From Bacteroidota bacterium (lineage in GTDB: Bacteria > Bacteroidota > Bacteroidia > Chitinophagales > Chitinophagaceae), in contig JAFDYG010000473.1 in NCBI GenBank assembly GCA_018267545.1, positions 1 to 48,421 on the forward strand: 48,421 bases of DNA. The letters run 5' to 3'. Below the pieces are notes generated by a model that was not told the DNA's origin, did no database searches, and saw only the letters and a program-made list of their open reading frames with translations. Position numbers and translations under genes: made by a program. Shown here piece by piece: positions 6,938-16,128 of the stretch. Each line of letters opens with the position of its first letter. The stretch's first letter is position 1.

Positions 6938-9388
6938 ATGTTTAAAAACTATTTTACCACCGCTCTCCGGAACTTTTGGCGCAACAAGACTTTCTCCTTT
7001 ATCAATATTGTCGGTCTTGCTATCGGGATCAGCGCCTCTCTGATTATCTTTTTGCTCGTACAGTATGATTTCTCCTTCGATAAATTTGAAAAAGACGGCT
7101 CTCGTATCTATCGTGTTGTTGCTGAGGGCAGCAACAAAGGCGGCGACTGGCACAACAATTGTCTGTCTGAGCCGATGGGAGCGGCCGCAAAAAATGAGGT
7201 TACCGGCCTGGAGATCGTAGCTCCTTTTCGCACCCTCGGTGAAACCCGCATTGCCATCCCCTACCCCAATCCGGCTACCCCGCTGGTCCTTCGCAAACAA
7301 AAAGACATTGTCGTCGCGGATGAAAATTACTTCAACCTCATCGGCTATACCTGGCTCGCAGGCTCCCCGGCAACGGCCACAAGGCAACCCTACCAGGTAG
7401 TCCTCACCGAGAAAAACGCCCGTCTCTACTACGGCGGGCTTCGCACTGCCGAGATCATCGGTAAGCCGATCGTTTTCGATGATACCATTCAGTGCACCAT
7501 CACCGGCATCGTAAAAGACCTCCCTGGCAATACCGATTTTTATTTCGGAACATTTCTTTCGCGTTCCACCTACTATACGGCCCGGCTGAAACCTGAAGGT
7601 TTTGGTCGATGGGGGTATACCAACTCTGCGGACCAGCTATTCGTCAAACTGCTTCCCAATACAAAAGTAGCGTCTGTCAACGCTCAGCTAACGAAAATAC
7701 TCACGTCAAACGAGAAGCCTGACCCGCATGAGGCGGCTACGTATAAACAGTCCGCCGGACTCCAGCCGCTTAGCGATATTCATTTCAACCTCGACTATGG
7801 CGTTTTCGACGACAGCCGCCAGGCCCATAAACCTACGCTGTACAGCCTGCTGGCCGTTGCCGCTTTCCTGCTGCTGCTGGCATGCATCAACTTCATCAAT
7901 CTCACCACCGCGCAGGCTTCTCAGCGGGCAAAGGAGATCGGTATCCGCAAGACCATGGGGAGCCGCCGGCTTCAGCTCATGATGCAGTTTCTCTCCGAGA
8001 CCTTCGTGCTCACCTTACTGGCTACGCTTCTCTCTATTATACTAATGCCCTTCCTGCTGAAGATGTTCGCCGATTTCATACCCAGCGATTTTCATTTCAA
8101 CCTGCTTCAGCCGGGCATCGTCATCTTCCTGGTTGCATTGATCGGAGTCGTTACCATTCTCTCCGGGATCTACCCTGCCCTGGTTCTTTCAGGGTTCAAT
8201 CCTATCCTCGTACTAAAAAATCAGGCCTATTCCAATACCGGAAAGACCCGTTCTGCCTGGCTCAGGAAATCCCTCACCGTCACGCAGTTCGTCATTGCCC
8301 AGGTTTTTATCATCGCGACCCTTCTCGTGGCAAAACAGATCAGCTACGCCCTCAGCAAAGATCTTGGCTTTAAAAGGGATGCGATCGTCTACTTCAGGAC
8401 CAACTATCGCCAGCCGGCCGAGAAGAAACCGGTCCTGCTTGCTAAGCTGAAAGCCATTCCGGGCGTAACAATGGCCAGCATTTCGAGTAACCCGCCTTCC
8501 AGCAATGGCACCTGGACTACCACCATGATTTTCAACGACGGAAAAAAAGAAATCCGTGAAAATGTACAGGTGAAGCTTGGCGACACCAATTATATCCGTC
8601 TGTACGGTCTCCATCTGCTGGCAGGCGCCGTCGCACCTTATAGTGACACGACCAACTCGGTCGTGATAAACGAGACTTATTTGCATATCCTGGGCTACCA
8701 GGACCCCGGGAAGGTGATAGGCATGCAGCTCAAAAACAACAACGACCCGCATATCGTCGGCGTCGTGTCCGACTTTTTTCCTCATTCGCTCCGTGAGCCG
8801 ATAAAGCCTCTCATGATCGCAAACGGCAGCAGGAATGCAAACGGCCTCAGCGTCAGCCTCCAGCCTCATAGCGCGGATGGGGCTAACTGGACGGCTACCC
8901 TCAAGGGAATCGAAAAGGCTTTTCATGAGGTCTATCCGAACGACGATTTCGACTATCAGTTTGTCGACGAGACCGTCGCCAAATTCTACACCGCCGAAAG
9001 AAATATCTCCCGTCTTCTGCTTTGGGCGACGGGCCTTACCGTCTTTATCAGCTGTCTCGGCCTTCTCGGCCTGGTCATTTATATTACGAACCAGCGGACC
9101 AAGGAGATCGGTGTGCGTAAAGTGATCGGCGCTTCCGTCACCCAGCTCATCCTGCTGCTGTCCCGCGACTTCCTCAAGCTCATCGGCCTGGCGATCCTCA
9201 TCGCACTGCCGATCGCCTGGTGGGGCAGCAACAAATGGCTGGAGAATTTTGCCTACAAGACGACGCTGAGCTGGTGGGTTTTTGCGGCCGGAGGCGGCTT
9301 CCTGCTCCTCATCGCCTTGCTCATCCTTTGTATTCGTACACTTCGGGCGGCCCTGGCCAACCCGGTAACGGCGTTACGGTCGGAATAG
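6938..9388 (+). CDS. FtsX/MacB-type ABC transporter permease (paralogue 1)
   Basis: An 816-residue inner-membrane protein with a duplicated architecture: TM1 (about 20-42), a MacB-like periplasmic domain, three helices around 285-420 with ACINFINLTTAQAS and EIGIRKTMGS, another helix, a second periplasmic domain, and a last three-helix FtsX block containing RTKEIGVRKVIGAS. In MacB/LolCDE-type systems such permeases work with a separate ATPase, coupling ATP hydrolysis to periplasmic movement rather than channel transport. No ATPase gene is in this window. The start is the ATG at 6938 (MFKNYFTTALRN), matching the paralogue at 34105; an upstream TTG would add twelve unrelated residues. Confidence 0.92.
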   Translation: MFKNYFTTALRNFWRNKTFSFINIVGLAIGISASLIIFLLVQYDFSFDKFEKDGSRIYRVVAEGSNKGGDWHNNCLSEPMGAAAKNEVTGLEIVAPFRTLGETRIAIPYPNPATPLVLRKQKDIVVADENYFNLIGYTWLAGSPATATRQPYQVVLTEKNARLYYGGLRTAEIIGKPIVFDDTIQCTITGIVKDLPGNTDFYFGTFLSRSTYYTARLKPEGFGRWGYTNSADQLFVKLLPNTKVASVNAQLTKILTSNEKPDPHEAATYKQSAGLQPLSDIHFNLDYGVFDDSRQAHKPTLYSLLAVAAFLLLLACINFINLTTAQASQRAKEIGIRKTMGSRRLQLMMQFLSETFVLTLLATLLSIILMPFLLKMFADFIPSDFHFNLLQPGIVIFLVALIGVVTILSGIYPALVLSGFNPILVLKNQAYSNTGKTRSAWLRKSLTVTQFVIAQVFIIATLLVAKQISYALSKDLGFKRDAIVYFRTNYRQPAEKKPVLLAKLKAIPGVTMASISSNPPSSNGTWTTTMIFNDGKKEIRENVQVKLGDTNYIRLYGLHLLAGAVAPYSDTTNSVVINETYLHILGYQDPGKVIGMQLKNNNDPHIVGVVSDFFPHSLREPIKPLMIANGSRNANGLSVSLQPHSADGANWTATLKGIEKAFHEVYPNDDFDYQFVDETVAKFYTAERNISRLLLWATGLTVFISCLGLLGLVIYITNQRTKEIGVRKVIGASVTQLILLLSRDFLKLIGLAILIALPIAWWGSNKWLENFAYKTTLSWWVFAAGGGFLLLIALLILCIRTLRAALANPVTALRSE

Positions 9389-9399
9389 TCCGGATTCGG

Positions 9400-11481
9400 C
9401 TATGCCGACAGCTGCTGTTCGAGCAGCCGTTTGTACGACGCAAACTTTCTCCGGTGAAGGTGTTCCGCTGTCTGTATGGCCAGTCCTCTCAGCTCATCCA
9501 GCTCGTTGTTTTGGAACTTCCCGTCGACAAAATAGCGATAATCCTTTTCGGAGAAGGCGGGAAGGGCATCGTATAGCTTTTCGTTTTCTTCTTTGGTGAG
9601 CATGCCGTCATCTATCAGTTGTCGATAGGCTTTTTTCAGATCGGGCTCATATTGTTCCTTGATGGTCCGGAGAATGCCGTTCAGCTGTTCGAGGGTAAGT
9701 CCGCCGGTATAGAATGGCTCGACGGTCTTCAGCATTGCATTGACCAGATTTTCGTATTCGTCAGAGTGCAGACAGATCGATTGGAAGGCCCGGTAACTAT
9801 TACGTATCAGCTCCGGGTCGGCTGCCCTGTCCAGGAAGAACCGGTAGGCTTGCTTGTCTAATGCCCGCTGCCGGTCGGCCGTTGTCTCGATGTCTTTTTT
9901 GAGCGTGCCGATGATGGTCGGGGTGTCATCGCTGGAATATTTTACCCCGTCGAAGTCGAAGCTGGAAACATCGAGCCGACCGTCGTTGATGGCATTTACG
10001 GTTTCAAGGTCATTTTCCTGTCCGCCGATAGAAGACTGGAGCCGGCCTGTTTCTTCATTGAAAAGCTGATCGAATGTCAAAGTCTCCTGGCTGGCCTCTA
10101 TTTCGGAGAAATTCCAGTCGTTTATCTGAATATAACGGTTATCGTAAAAGCCTTTGTATTCATTGGGAAAAGCGTAGCTCCTTTTCTTTTCTACGTACCA
10201 TGTCTCGAATGCGGCTCCGTCGTACTCCTGGGCGTTTTCTTTTAGCTTGACCTCCCGGTAGAGATTTTTCGTCAGCTTTTCCTGGAGAGCTTCGGGATGA
10301 TCGAAAAGCAGCCAGGGGCTGCGGCTGTCCGGCGTGGCTTCGATACCCACCTGATCCAGGTGCTCCTTTCTTTCCGTCAGTGTAGGATGGCTCGCCCACT
10401 GGTCTTTGTAGTTGATGCGGGAGATGGAAAAAGATTGTATGAAGCTATAAGAGACTTCGGGGAGTCCGCTTTTCAATGGAAGCCCGTAGTCGTCTGCCAT
10501 GGACCGCAGGACGGTCAGCTGATTGCTGAAAATATTCCTGGAATACTCATTTTGTCTGAGCTTGTCATTGGCCGTGTCGAGGGCCCTTGCATAACAGCTG
10601 CTTGCTACCTGCGAACGGCTGAGCGCGCTGATTACGTTGTTGCCTCCCGCCACCGATGCGGCCACTGCATCTGCATGAAACTCCATTTCCCGGCTGAGCG
10701 CCTGGTAGCTGCGGTTGACGAAGGTATACATCCCCCGGAGGATCCACTGTATGCCCTCGGCAATTTTGACGGTGATTCCCGCGAAGAAACGAAGGTAGCC
10801 GTGAAGGTTGCCCCAGGCGTTGAGAAAGGCCGTATAGCTATTGTTCTCATAGAGCATATTGTGAATGACCCGGTTGACATTGTAGGTAAAGCTGCCCAGC
10901 TTCATGCTCCGTTGGCTGAAATGACCGAATTCGTGGGCCATGACGGCTTTGAACTCGCTTATGTTGACGGAGTTGACCAGTCCCAGGCCTATCTGTAGAT
11001 TCTTGCGGACGGGGAGGAACATGCTCCAGAAGCTTGAATTGTAAAATACGGCAGCATTGACGTCAGGTGTAAGGAAGATCTTTTTCGGAAAAGGGGTGCG
11101 CGTTTCTTCGGTCAACCGGCGAATAAAGGCAAATAGCTGTGGGTGTTCTGCTTCGGTGATTTCTATTCGTTGTGAGTTTTCATCTCTGGCCACCGCAAAG
11201 ATGAACTTGAACAGGAAGACAAGCACCGAGATGCCCACACCTATCAGTCCAAGGCCGATGAGGAGGGTAATGAATTTGGGGAAGGCGATAATGAGGCTCA
11301 GCCCAATCCAGCAGCAGGCGATGGCCAGAGCAATGGCTGCTGCTACCAGTAACAGATAGACCAGGAGAAAGAGAAAGATGGAACCGGCGACGGAGCTTAC
11401 CTGTTTTCGGAATGCGGGGCTAATAACCAGTTTTTCGGGTATACTGCCGGCCGGGGCGGGGGGGTATAAATTGTTGTCCAT
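9400..11481 (-). CDS. Membrane-anchored M48-family metallopeptidase
   Basis: A 693-residue zinc protease. Two long hydrophobic segments lie at about 33-66 and 66-98, followed by the peptidase domain with the zinc motif HEFGH at 183-187 (two His ligands and the catalytic Glu). The third ligand is probably the Glu of EMEFHADA further on. The C-terminal 350 residues are helical, charged and not recognised, making it longer than HtpX/Ste24 relatives. M48 proteases degrade misfolded membrane proteins or process peptides. The start at 11481 (MDNNLYPPAP) is preferred to one 14 codons upstream. The gene converges on permease 1 with 11 bases between the stops. Confidence 0.9.
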   Translation of the reverse strand: MDNNLYPPAPAGSIPEKLVISPAFRKQVSSVAGSIFLFLLVYLLLVAAAIALAIACCWIGLSLIIAFPKFITLLIGLGLIGVGISVLVFLFKFIFAVARDENSQRIEITEAEHPQLFAFIRRLTEETRTPFPKKIFLTPDVNAAVFYNSSFWSMFLPVRKNLQIGLGLVNSVNISEFKAVMAHEFGHFSQRSMKLGSFTYNVNRVIHNMLYENNSYTAFLNAWGNLHGYLRFFAGITVKIAEGIQWILRGMYTFVNRSYQALSREMEFHADAVAASVAGGNNVISALSRSQVASSCYARALDTANDKLRQNEYSRNIFSNQLTVLRSMADDYGLPLKSGLPEVSYSFIQSFSISRINYKDQWASHPTLTERKEHLDQVGIEATPDSRSPWLLFDHPEALQEKLTKNLYREVKLKENAQEYDGAAFETWYVEKKRSYAFPNEYKGFYDNRYIQINDWNFSEIEASQETLTFDQLFNEETGRLQSSIGGQENDLETVNAINDGRLDVSSFDFDGVKYSSDDTPTIIGTLKKDIETTADRQRALDKQAYRFFLDRAADPELIRNSYRAFQSICLHSDEYENLVNAMLKTVEPFYTGGLTLEQLNGILRTIKEQYEPDLKKAYRQLIDDGMLTKEENEKLYDALPAFSEKDYRYFVDGKFQNNELDELRGLAIQTAEHLHRRKFASYKRLLEQQLSA

Positions 11482-11656
11482 GAAAGGTCTTGTTCGGGGT
11501 TGTGTAACAGTGCGAATTTGCAAAAACGCCTCGAATCCTGCAAACTTACTTTACTCTCCGCTTGTCGAGTTGCGGTGCGGGATAGCATTAAAATACTGCC
11601 GGAACGGGTTATTTTATAAGAAGCTCGATATCAACAAAATGTAGTACCTTCTCGAC

Positions 11657-13087
11657 ATGAAAAGAATAGTTTTGGCCTGTCTGGCCCTGGTTATCGCTCA
11701 ATTAGTATACGCACAAAACTCTGCAAAGAAATTCTCCCTGGTGATTACGAACGCCAACGTCGTAGACGTAATAAATGGGAAGATCATCAAAAATCAGCTG
11801 CTGGCCATCTCCGGCGACACGATCAAGGCCGTCGACGATACAAAGATGGCGGCGAAGTACAAAGCCGACCGGTATCTCGACGCCATGGGTAAGTACGTAA
11901 TGCCCGGTCTTTGGGATATGCACATTCACCTAAGGGGCGGCGACTCCGCCATCGGAGCCAATAAAAACCTTTTTCCCCTGTTTCTGGCATATGGCGTTAC
12001 TACCGTTCGGGAATGCGGCGGTGACATGACGCCTTCAGTCATGACCTGGCGCAAACAGGTGGCAAACGGTGAGCTGGCCGGACCAAGGATTTTTACTGCC
12101 GGACCCAAGCTCGATGGACCGGGCGGCACCTGGGCCGGTTCAATTCCGGTTGTAACACCTGAGCAGGTGACGGCGGCGCTGGACTCGCTGCAAAAGATCC
12201 ACGTGGACTTTGTCAAGATCTACGATAGCAAGATCTCCGGCGACGCCTACCTGGAGATTATCCGCCAGGCCAAGAAAAGAGGCATGAAGGTTACCGGTCA
12301 CATGCCGTTCACTGTCGAGCTGAAGGAAGCCGCCAGCCTGGGAATGGATGGGTCGGAACACCTGTATTACGTCTTTAAGGCCTGCTCGTCCAAAGAGGAC
12401 AGCATCACTGAAGAGATACGGAAGAGCGAGCATACCGCCCACCCCATTGGACTGTTCGGAGCTTTGCCTTCCCTGTTCAATACATTCGATAGCGTAAAGG
12501 CGGCCCAGCTGTTCAAGTACCTGGCGCAGAAAAATTTTAGCATAACCCCTACCCTCTTTATCTCCAAGACTTTGTCAGGAATAAAAGAAACCGATCATAC
12601 CAACGACAGCCTGCTTGCGTATATCGACCCCAGGATACAGGCGACCTATGCGGGAAGAGTCCGTGGCGCCAGAAGGCAATCGGACGAACAAACCCGGTTT
12701 ACTCAAAGGTACCAGGCGCTCTGCGCCTCGCTGGTTCCAAAGATGTATGCCGCAGGAGTCAATATCGTTGCCGGCTCTGACTGTGGCGCTTCCAACTCCT
12801 ATGTCTATCCCGGCTCGTCCATCCATGAGGAGATAAAGCTGCTGGTGGCCTCAGGTCTTACGCCGGCCCAAAGTCTGAAGACGGCTACCGCTAACGGCTC
12901 TAAGTTTTTTGGCGTCGAAAGCTTTTTCGGCAGCTTGCAGAAAGGCAAATGCTCCGACATGGTTATACTGGACCAAAACCCCATTGCCGATATCAACGCC
13001 ATCGATCAGATCAGCTCGGTGGTTTCACATGGGAAATTGTATTCCAAAAGCGATCTCAATGCGCTGCTCGCTGCGATAAAACACTAA
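11657..13087 (+). CDS. Exported amidohydrolase (imidazolonepropionase-like)
   Basis: A 476-residue metal-dependent hydrolase of the amidohydrolase superfamily, exported by a signal peptide ending near LVYAQ (about 1-19). The metal motif HIH is at 89-91 after VMPGLWDM. Further ligands are likely the Lys in DFVKIYD, the His in VTGHMPF, the His in GSEHLYY and the Asp in VAGSDCG. The C-terminal strand region has the usual LQKGKCSDMVIL and DQNPIADI. Relatives include prolidase-like and carboxypeptidase-like enzymes; the substrate is not predictable. It is divergent from the M48 protease gene across 175 bases and followed by a hairpin terminator. Confidence 0.9.
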   Translation: MKRIVLACLALVIAQLVYAQNSAKKFSLVITNANVVDVINGKIIKNQLLAISGDTIKAVDDTKMAAKYKADRYLDAMGKYVMPGLWDMHIHLRGGDSAIGANKNLFPLFLAYGVTTVRECGGDMTPSVMTWRKQVANGELAGPRIFTAGPKLDGPGGTWAGSIPVVTPEQVTAALDSLQKIHVDFVKIYDSKISGDAYLEIIRQAKKRGMKVTGHMPFTVELKEAASLGMDGSEHLYYVFKACSSKEDSITEEIRKSEHTAHPIGLFGALPSLFNTFDSVKAAQLFKYLAQKNFSITPTLFISKTLSGIKETDHTNDSLLAYIDPRIQATYAGRVRGARRQSDEQTRFTQRYQALCASLVPKMYAAGVNIVAGSDCGASNSYVYPGSSIHEEIKLLVASGLTPAQSLKTATANGSKFFGVESFFGSLQKGKCSDMVILDQNPIADINAIDQISSVVSHGKLYSKSDLNALLAAIKH

Positions 13088-13108
13088 AAGCTCCTGTTTC
13101 GACATATG

Positions 13109-13134
13109 CGAAGGCCCCGATCGGGGCCTTTGTC
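13109..13134 (+). terminator. Hairpin terminator after the amidohydrolase gene
   Basis: AAGGCCCC (13111-13118) pairs perfectly with GGGGCCTT (13123-13130) around a GATC loop, 24 bases after the stop codon. The U-rich tail is short (CTTTGT), so efficiency may be moderate. Between two genes on the same strand it most likely separates transcripts. Confidence 0.7.
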
Positions 13135-13170
13135 ATATATATGCGTTAATTTTAACTAAATTCATTTCCA

Positions 13171-13611
13171 ATGGCTGCCAGCTATTCAATCCGTGAAAAT
13201 TTTCAGATCGAGCTATATGGCATTTCCGGGATTGCCGAGAACAGAAATTGGGCCAAGACGGGTATTAGCCTGATGGATAAGATGTGGAAAGAGGTAAAGA
13301 CTCGTCAGCTGCCCAACAAGGGCATCAATGTATGGGTTTATGAACCGGGAGACAAAATGTTTGCGGGTGTAGAATTGACGGCCGAACCGCCAGGCGATAC
13401 AGTGCTGGAGCGAAAAGTCGTCATGCTGCCCAAATATATATGGGCCTTGCATGTTGGTCCTTATGACCGTATACCCGACTCTTTCAAACTGCTGTCGGAG
13501 GAGTTCGACCGATTGGGTATAAAGAGAGGATTGCCCTATCTCGAGATCTATGGGCACTGGAACGAGGATGTTTCGAAATTAGAGACCGAGCTTTTATGGT
13601 CGCTTTTTTAA
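13171..13611 (+). CDS. GyrI-like / effector-binding domain protein
   Basis: A 146-residue free-standing version of the domain that binds small molecules in AraC/MerR-type regulators and in GyrI. Typical features are a WVYEPGDKMFAGVELT strand pair, the VMLPKYIWALHVGPYDRIPDS segment, and the C-terminal LPYLEIYGHWNED. There is no DNA-binding domain or signal peptide, so it likely acts as a soluble ligand-binding or hydrolytic protein in the cytoplasm. The ATG at 13171 follows an AT-rich leader. It converges on permease 2 with 18 bases between. Confidence 0.8.
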   Translation: MAASYSIRENFQIELYGISGIAENRNWAKTGISLMDKMWKEVKTRQLPNKGINVWVYEPGDKMFAGVELTAEPPGDTVLERKVVMLPKYIWALHVGPYDRIPDSFKLLSEEFDRLGIKRGLPYLEIYGHWNEDVSKLETELLWSLF

Positions 13612-13629
13612 TGTCCGGAATTAGCGCCG

Positions 13630-15987
13630 CTACTCCATTCTCAAGCTTTGCACAGGATTCATCAATGCGGCGGTTATCGTCTTATAAGAAATCGTAAATG
13701 CTGCGATCAGCAGCGAAGCTCCAATCGAAACCAGGAAGGTTTCCCACCCTATACCGATGCGGTATGCAAAGCTGTCCAGCCAGGAATGCATGACCATCCA
13801 GGCCACCGGCGCGGAAACGATAAAGGCCAGCAGGATTAGCCAGATAAATTCGCGGGCGAAAAGGAGGAGGATGCCCGGTATGGACGCTCCCAGCACTTTT
13901 CGGATGCCGATCTCCCGGGTACGCTGAAGGGTGGCGAAGGCGATCAGGCCGTATAGACCCAGGCAGCCGATAAAGATGGCGATAAAGGAGAAGATCCGAA
14001 AGGCGGTATAGAATTTTTCTTCCTGACGGTAGAAGCTGGCGATATGGTCGTCGAGGAACTCGTATTCGAATAGCAGGTCGGGGTACAGCGCCGACCACAT
14101 TTTTTCGATGTGAGCGATGGTAGTACGCATTCCGGCAGGCATGATCCTGACGCTGGCGGAATAGAACTGTCTGTCGTTATATAGCAATACACAGGCTCGT
14201 CTTTTTTTGTGTTTGCTCTCGCTCTGGAAGTCTTTTACCACGCCGATGATTTGGGCGGGCTCTCCGCTGACTGTGATATTTTGGCCGATAGCAGCGCGTG
14301 GATCATGGATATTCAACCGTTCGATCAGCGTCTCGTTGACGACGATGCGACTGATGCTGTCTTTTCCCGTCCGTTTGCTGATGGTGTCCCCTGCCAGCAT
14401 CGTCAGCCCGAACATCCGGGTGAAGTTCTCATCGACGCATTTTACTTCCGTAATATTCTCACCGGTGACGCCAAGCTGTGGCGCGTCGAATCCGGTGAAT
14501 TGAGAGGAATAAGTAGGCGCTCCCGATGAAAGGCTGACCGCCGCGATGCCCGGGGTTGTGGTCAGCTGGTGTAATAGAGTCTGCTGGTGGGTCGAATCGG
14601 GCGCAAAAAACGATATGACAAAGTCTTTGTTGAAACCGAGATCCCTGTTCCGAAAGAAGTCCATCTGCCTGGCTACGATGATGGTGCCGATAATCATCAG
14701 CTGTGAGATGCCGAATTGCAATACAACAAGACCCCTGCGCAGCAGAAGGCTTCTCCTGGAAATGCCGGAAGCGCCTTTGAGTGAAAGGGCGGGCTGGAAG
14801 GCGGATTGCACAAACGCAGGGTATAAACCGGCGACGGGGATAAGCAGGAGCGTGAGTATGGTCAGTAAAAGAACGACAGGAGCGTCCAATAGCTCGTTCG
14901 TGCTGATACCGATATCCAGCCAGGCTTTTAACCGCGATATCAATAATATGGCGATCAGCACACCCAGCAGCATGGCGACGATGACCTGTATAGCGGTTTC
15001 GCCGAGAAATTGTCCGATCAGCTGCGGACGGCGCGCGCCGAGCACCTTTCGGACACCCACTTCCTTGGACCGGGAAGCAGACTGTCCCGTTGCAAGGTTG
15101 ATGAAGTTGATGCATGCGGTGATGATGATAAACAAGGCAATGCCTGCCAGCGCCCAATAGGTCTGCCTCGAGGTGGTCGGGCTGACGGTATGATAGAGGT
15201 ATTGCTGTTCGAAGTGAACGTCTCTGAGAGGCTGCAGGATCAGGGTCGCTTCCTTGGCGATGTCCTTACCCCAGTTTTTTTCCATAAAGGAATGGATGCG
15301 GCTTCTTACCCGTTCAATGGAATAGTTTTGGGGAAGGGCGATATAGGTAAAATTCCCGCCGGGGATCGAATAATAGTTATTCATTCCCGATAGTTCCTTT
15401 TTGATCGTCGACATAGAGACCATAAAGGGCAAAGGCAGGCTGGTATTTCCCGGCAGGTCTTTGATGATGCCCGTCACCTTGCAGTTCCATTGATTGTCCA
15501 GGTTGATGACCTGTCCCATCGCGTCTTTTGTTCCAAAATATTTATGGGCCATTTTTTCGGTGAGCACAATAGAATTTGGGGCCGCTAGTGCTGTACGCGA
15601 ATCCCCGGCTATCCACTGGTAGTCGAAAACCCCGGGTACATATTCGTCTGCAAATGCATAATTGCTTTCGTTGTAACGGTCATTTCCTACCTTGACGATC
15701 CCGTCGTTGTAAAAAAACTCGGCTACCTGCAGCTCCGGAAAATCGTTGCGCATGGCCGGGGCTACGACCGGAGAAGTCCGGGGATTGTAGTCGATAGAAT
15801 GGTGGTTGACACGATAAATGCGATCTGCCTTTGTGTTGAAGGCGTCATATCCCAGCTCATACCGGACCACCAGGAAGATGAGCAGGCAGGAGGCGATACC
15901 CAACGCCAGGCCTAGCACATTGATGAGGGTGAAGCCGAGACGGCGGCGCATATAGCGAAACGCGGTGAGGATATAATTGACTAGCAT
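13630..15987 (-). CDS. FtsX/MacB-type ABC transporter permease (paralogue 2)
   Basis: A 785-residue duplicated permease of the same design as the protein starting at 6938. It begins MLVNYILTAFRYMRRR with TM1 near 20-42, shows ACINFINLATGQSAS and SKEVGVRKVLGARR in the first FtsX block, and RTREIGIRKVLGAS in the last. It is expected to sit in the inner membrane with two large periplasmic domains. No ATPase partner is adjacent. It is divergent from the GH172 gene across 141 bases holding the CGGACA/TGTCCG inverted repeat, so the two may be co-regulated. Confidence 0.92.
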   Translation of the reverse strand: MLVNYILTAFRYMRRRLGFTLINVLGLALGIASCLLIFLVVRYELGYDAFNTKADRIYRVNHHSIDYNPRTSPVVAPAMRNDFPELQVAEFFYNDGIVKVGNDRYNESNYAFADEYVPGVFDYQWIAGDSRTALAAPNSIVLTEKMAHKYFGTKDAMGQVINLDNQWNCKVTGIIKDLPGNTSLPLPFMVSMSTIKKELSGMNNYYSIPGGNFTYIALPQNYSIERVRSRIHSFMEKNWGKDIAKEATLILQPLRDVHFEQQYLYHTVSPTTSRQTYWALAGIALFIIITACINFINLATGQSASRSKEVGVRKVLGARRPQLIGQFLGETAIQVIVAMLLGVLIAILLISRLKAWLDIGISTNELLDAPVVLLLTILTLLLIPVAGLYPAFVQSAFQPALSLKGASGISRRSLLLRRGLVVLQFGISQLMIIGTIIVARQMDFFRNRDLGFNKDFVISFFAPDSTHQQTLLHQLTTTPGIAAVSLSSGAPTYSSQFTGFDAPQLGVTGENITEVKCVDENFTRMFGLTMLAGDTISKRTGKDSISRIVVNETLIERLNIHDPRAAIGQNITVSGEPAQIIGVVKDFQSESKHKKRRACVLLYNDRQFYSASVRIMPAGMRTTIAHIEKMWSALYPDLLFEYEFLDDHIASFYRQEEKFYTAFRIFSFIAIFIGCLGLYGLIAFATLQRTREIGIRKVLGASIPGILLLFAREFIWLILLAFIVSAPVAWMVMHSWLDSFAYRIGIGWETFLVSIGASLLIAAFTISYKTITAALMNPVQSLRME

Positions 15988-16068
15988 GCCCGAATTGCCA
16001 GGGAAAATAGTACCACTTTTCTAATTGGGTTATAATCAGTTTTTTGCAGCCAATTTGACGATTGAAAC

Positions 16069-16095
16069 TGTACGTTTTCGGACATCGGTTGTCCG
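16069..16095. promoter_or_regulatory. CGGACA/TGTCCG inverted repeat between permease 2 and GH172
   Basis: TGTACG-TTTT-CGGACA (16069-16084) is a near-palindrome with one mismatch between arms. Its right arm CGGACA (16079-16084) also forms a perfect inverted repeat with TGTCCG (16090-16095) across five bases. The site is 82 bases from the permease start and 34 from the GH172 start, so one bound regulator could serve both directions. Confidence 0.45.
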
Positions 16096-16128
16096 GGTAT
16101 AACCTGAAAAAGATTATTTTGGACGCGC

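Noticed and set aside
10297-10998. 233-codon plus-strand open frame opposite the M48 protease gene
   Set aside because: Antisense to the HEFGH-containing domain; no independent support.
13111-13130. Perfect 20-base palindrome as an operator
   Set aside because: Position just after a stop codon, high GC stem and following T run fit a terminator better than a binding site.
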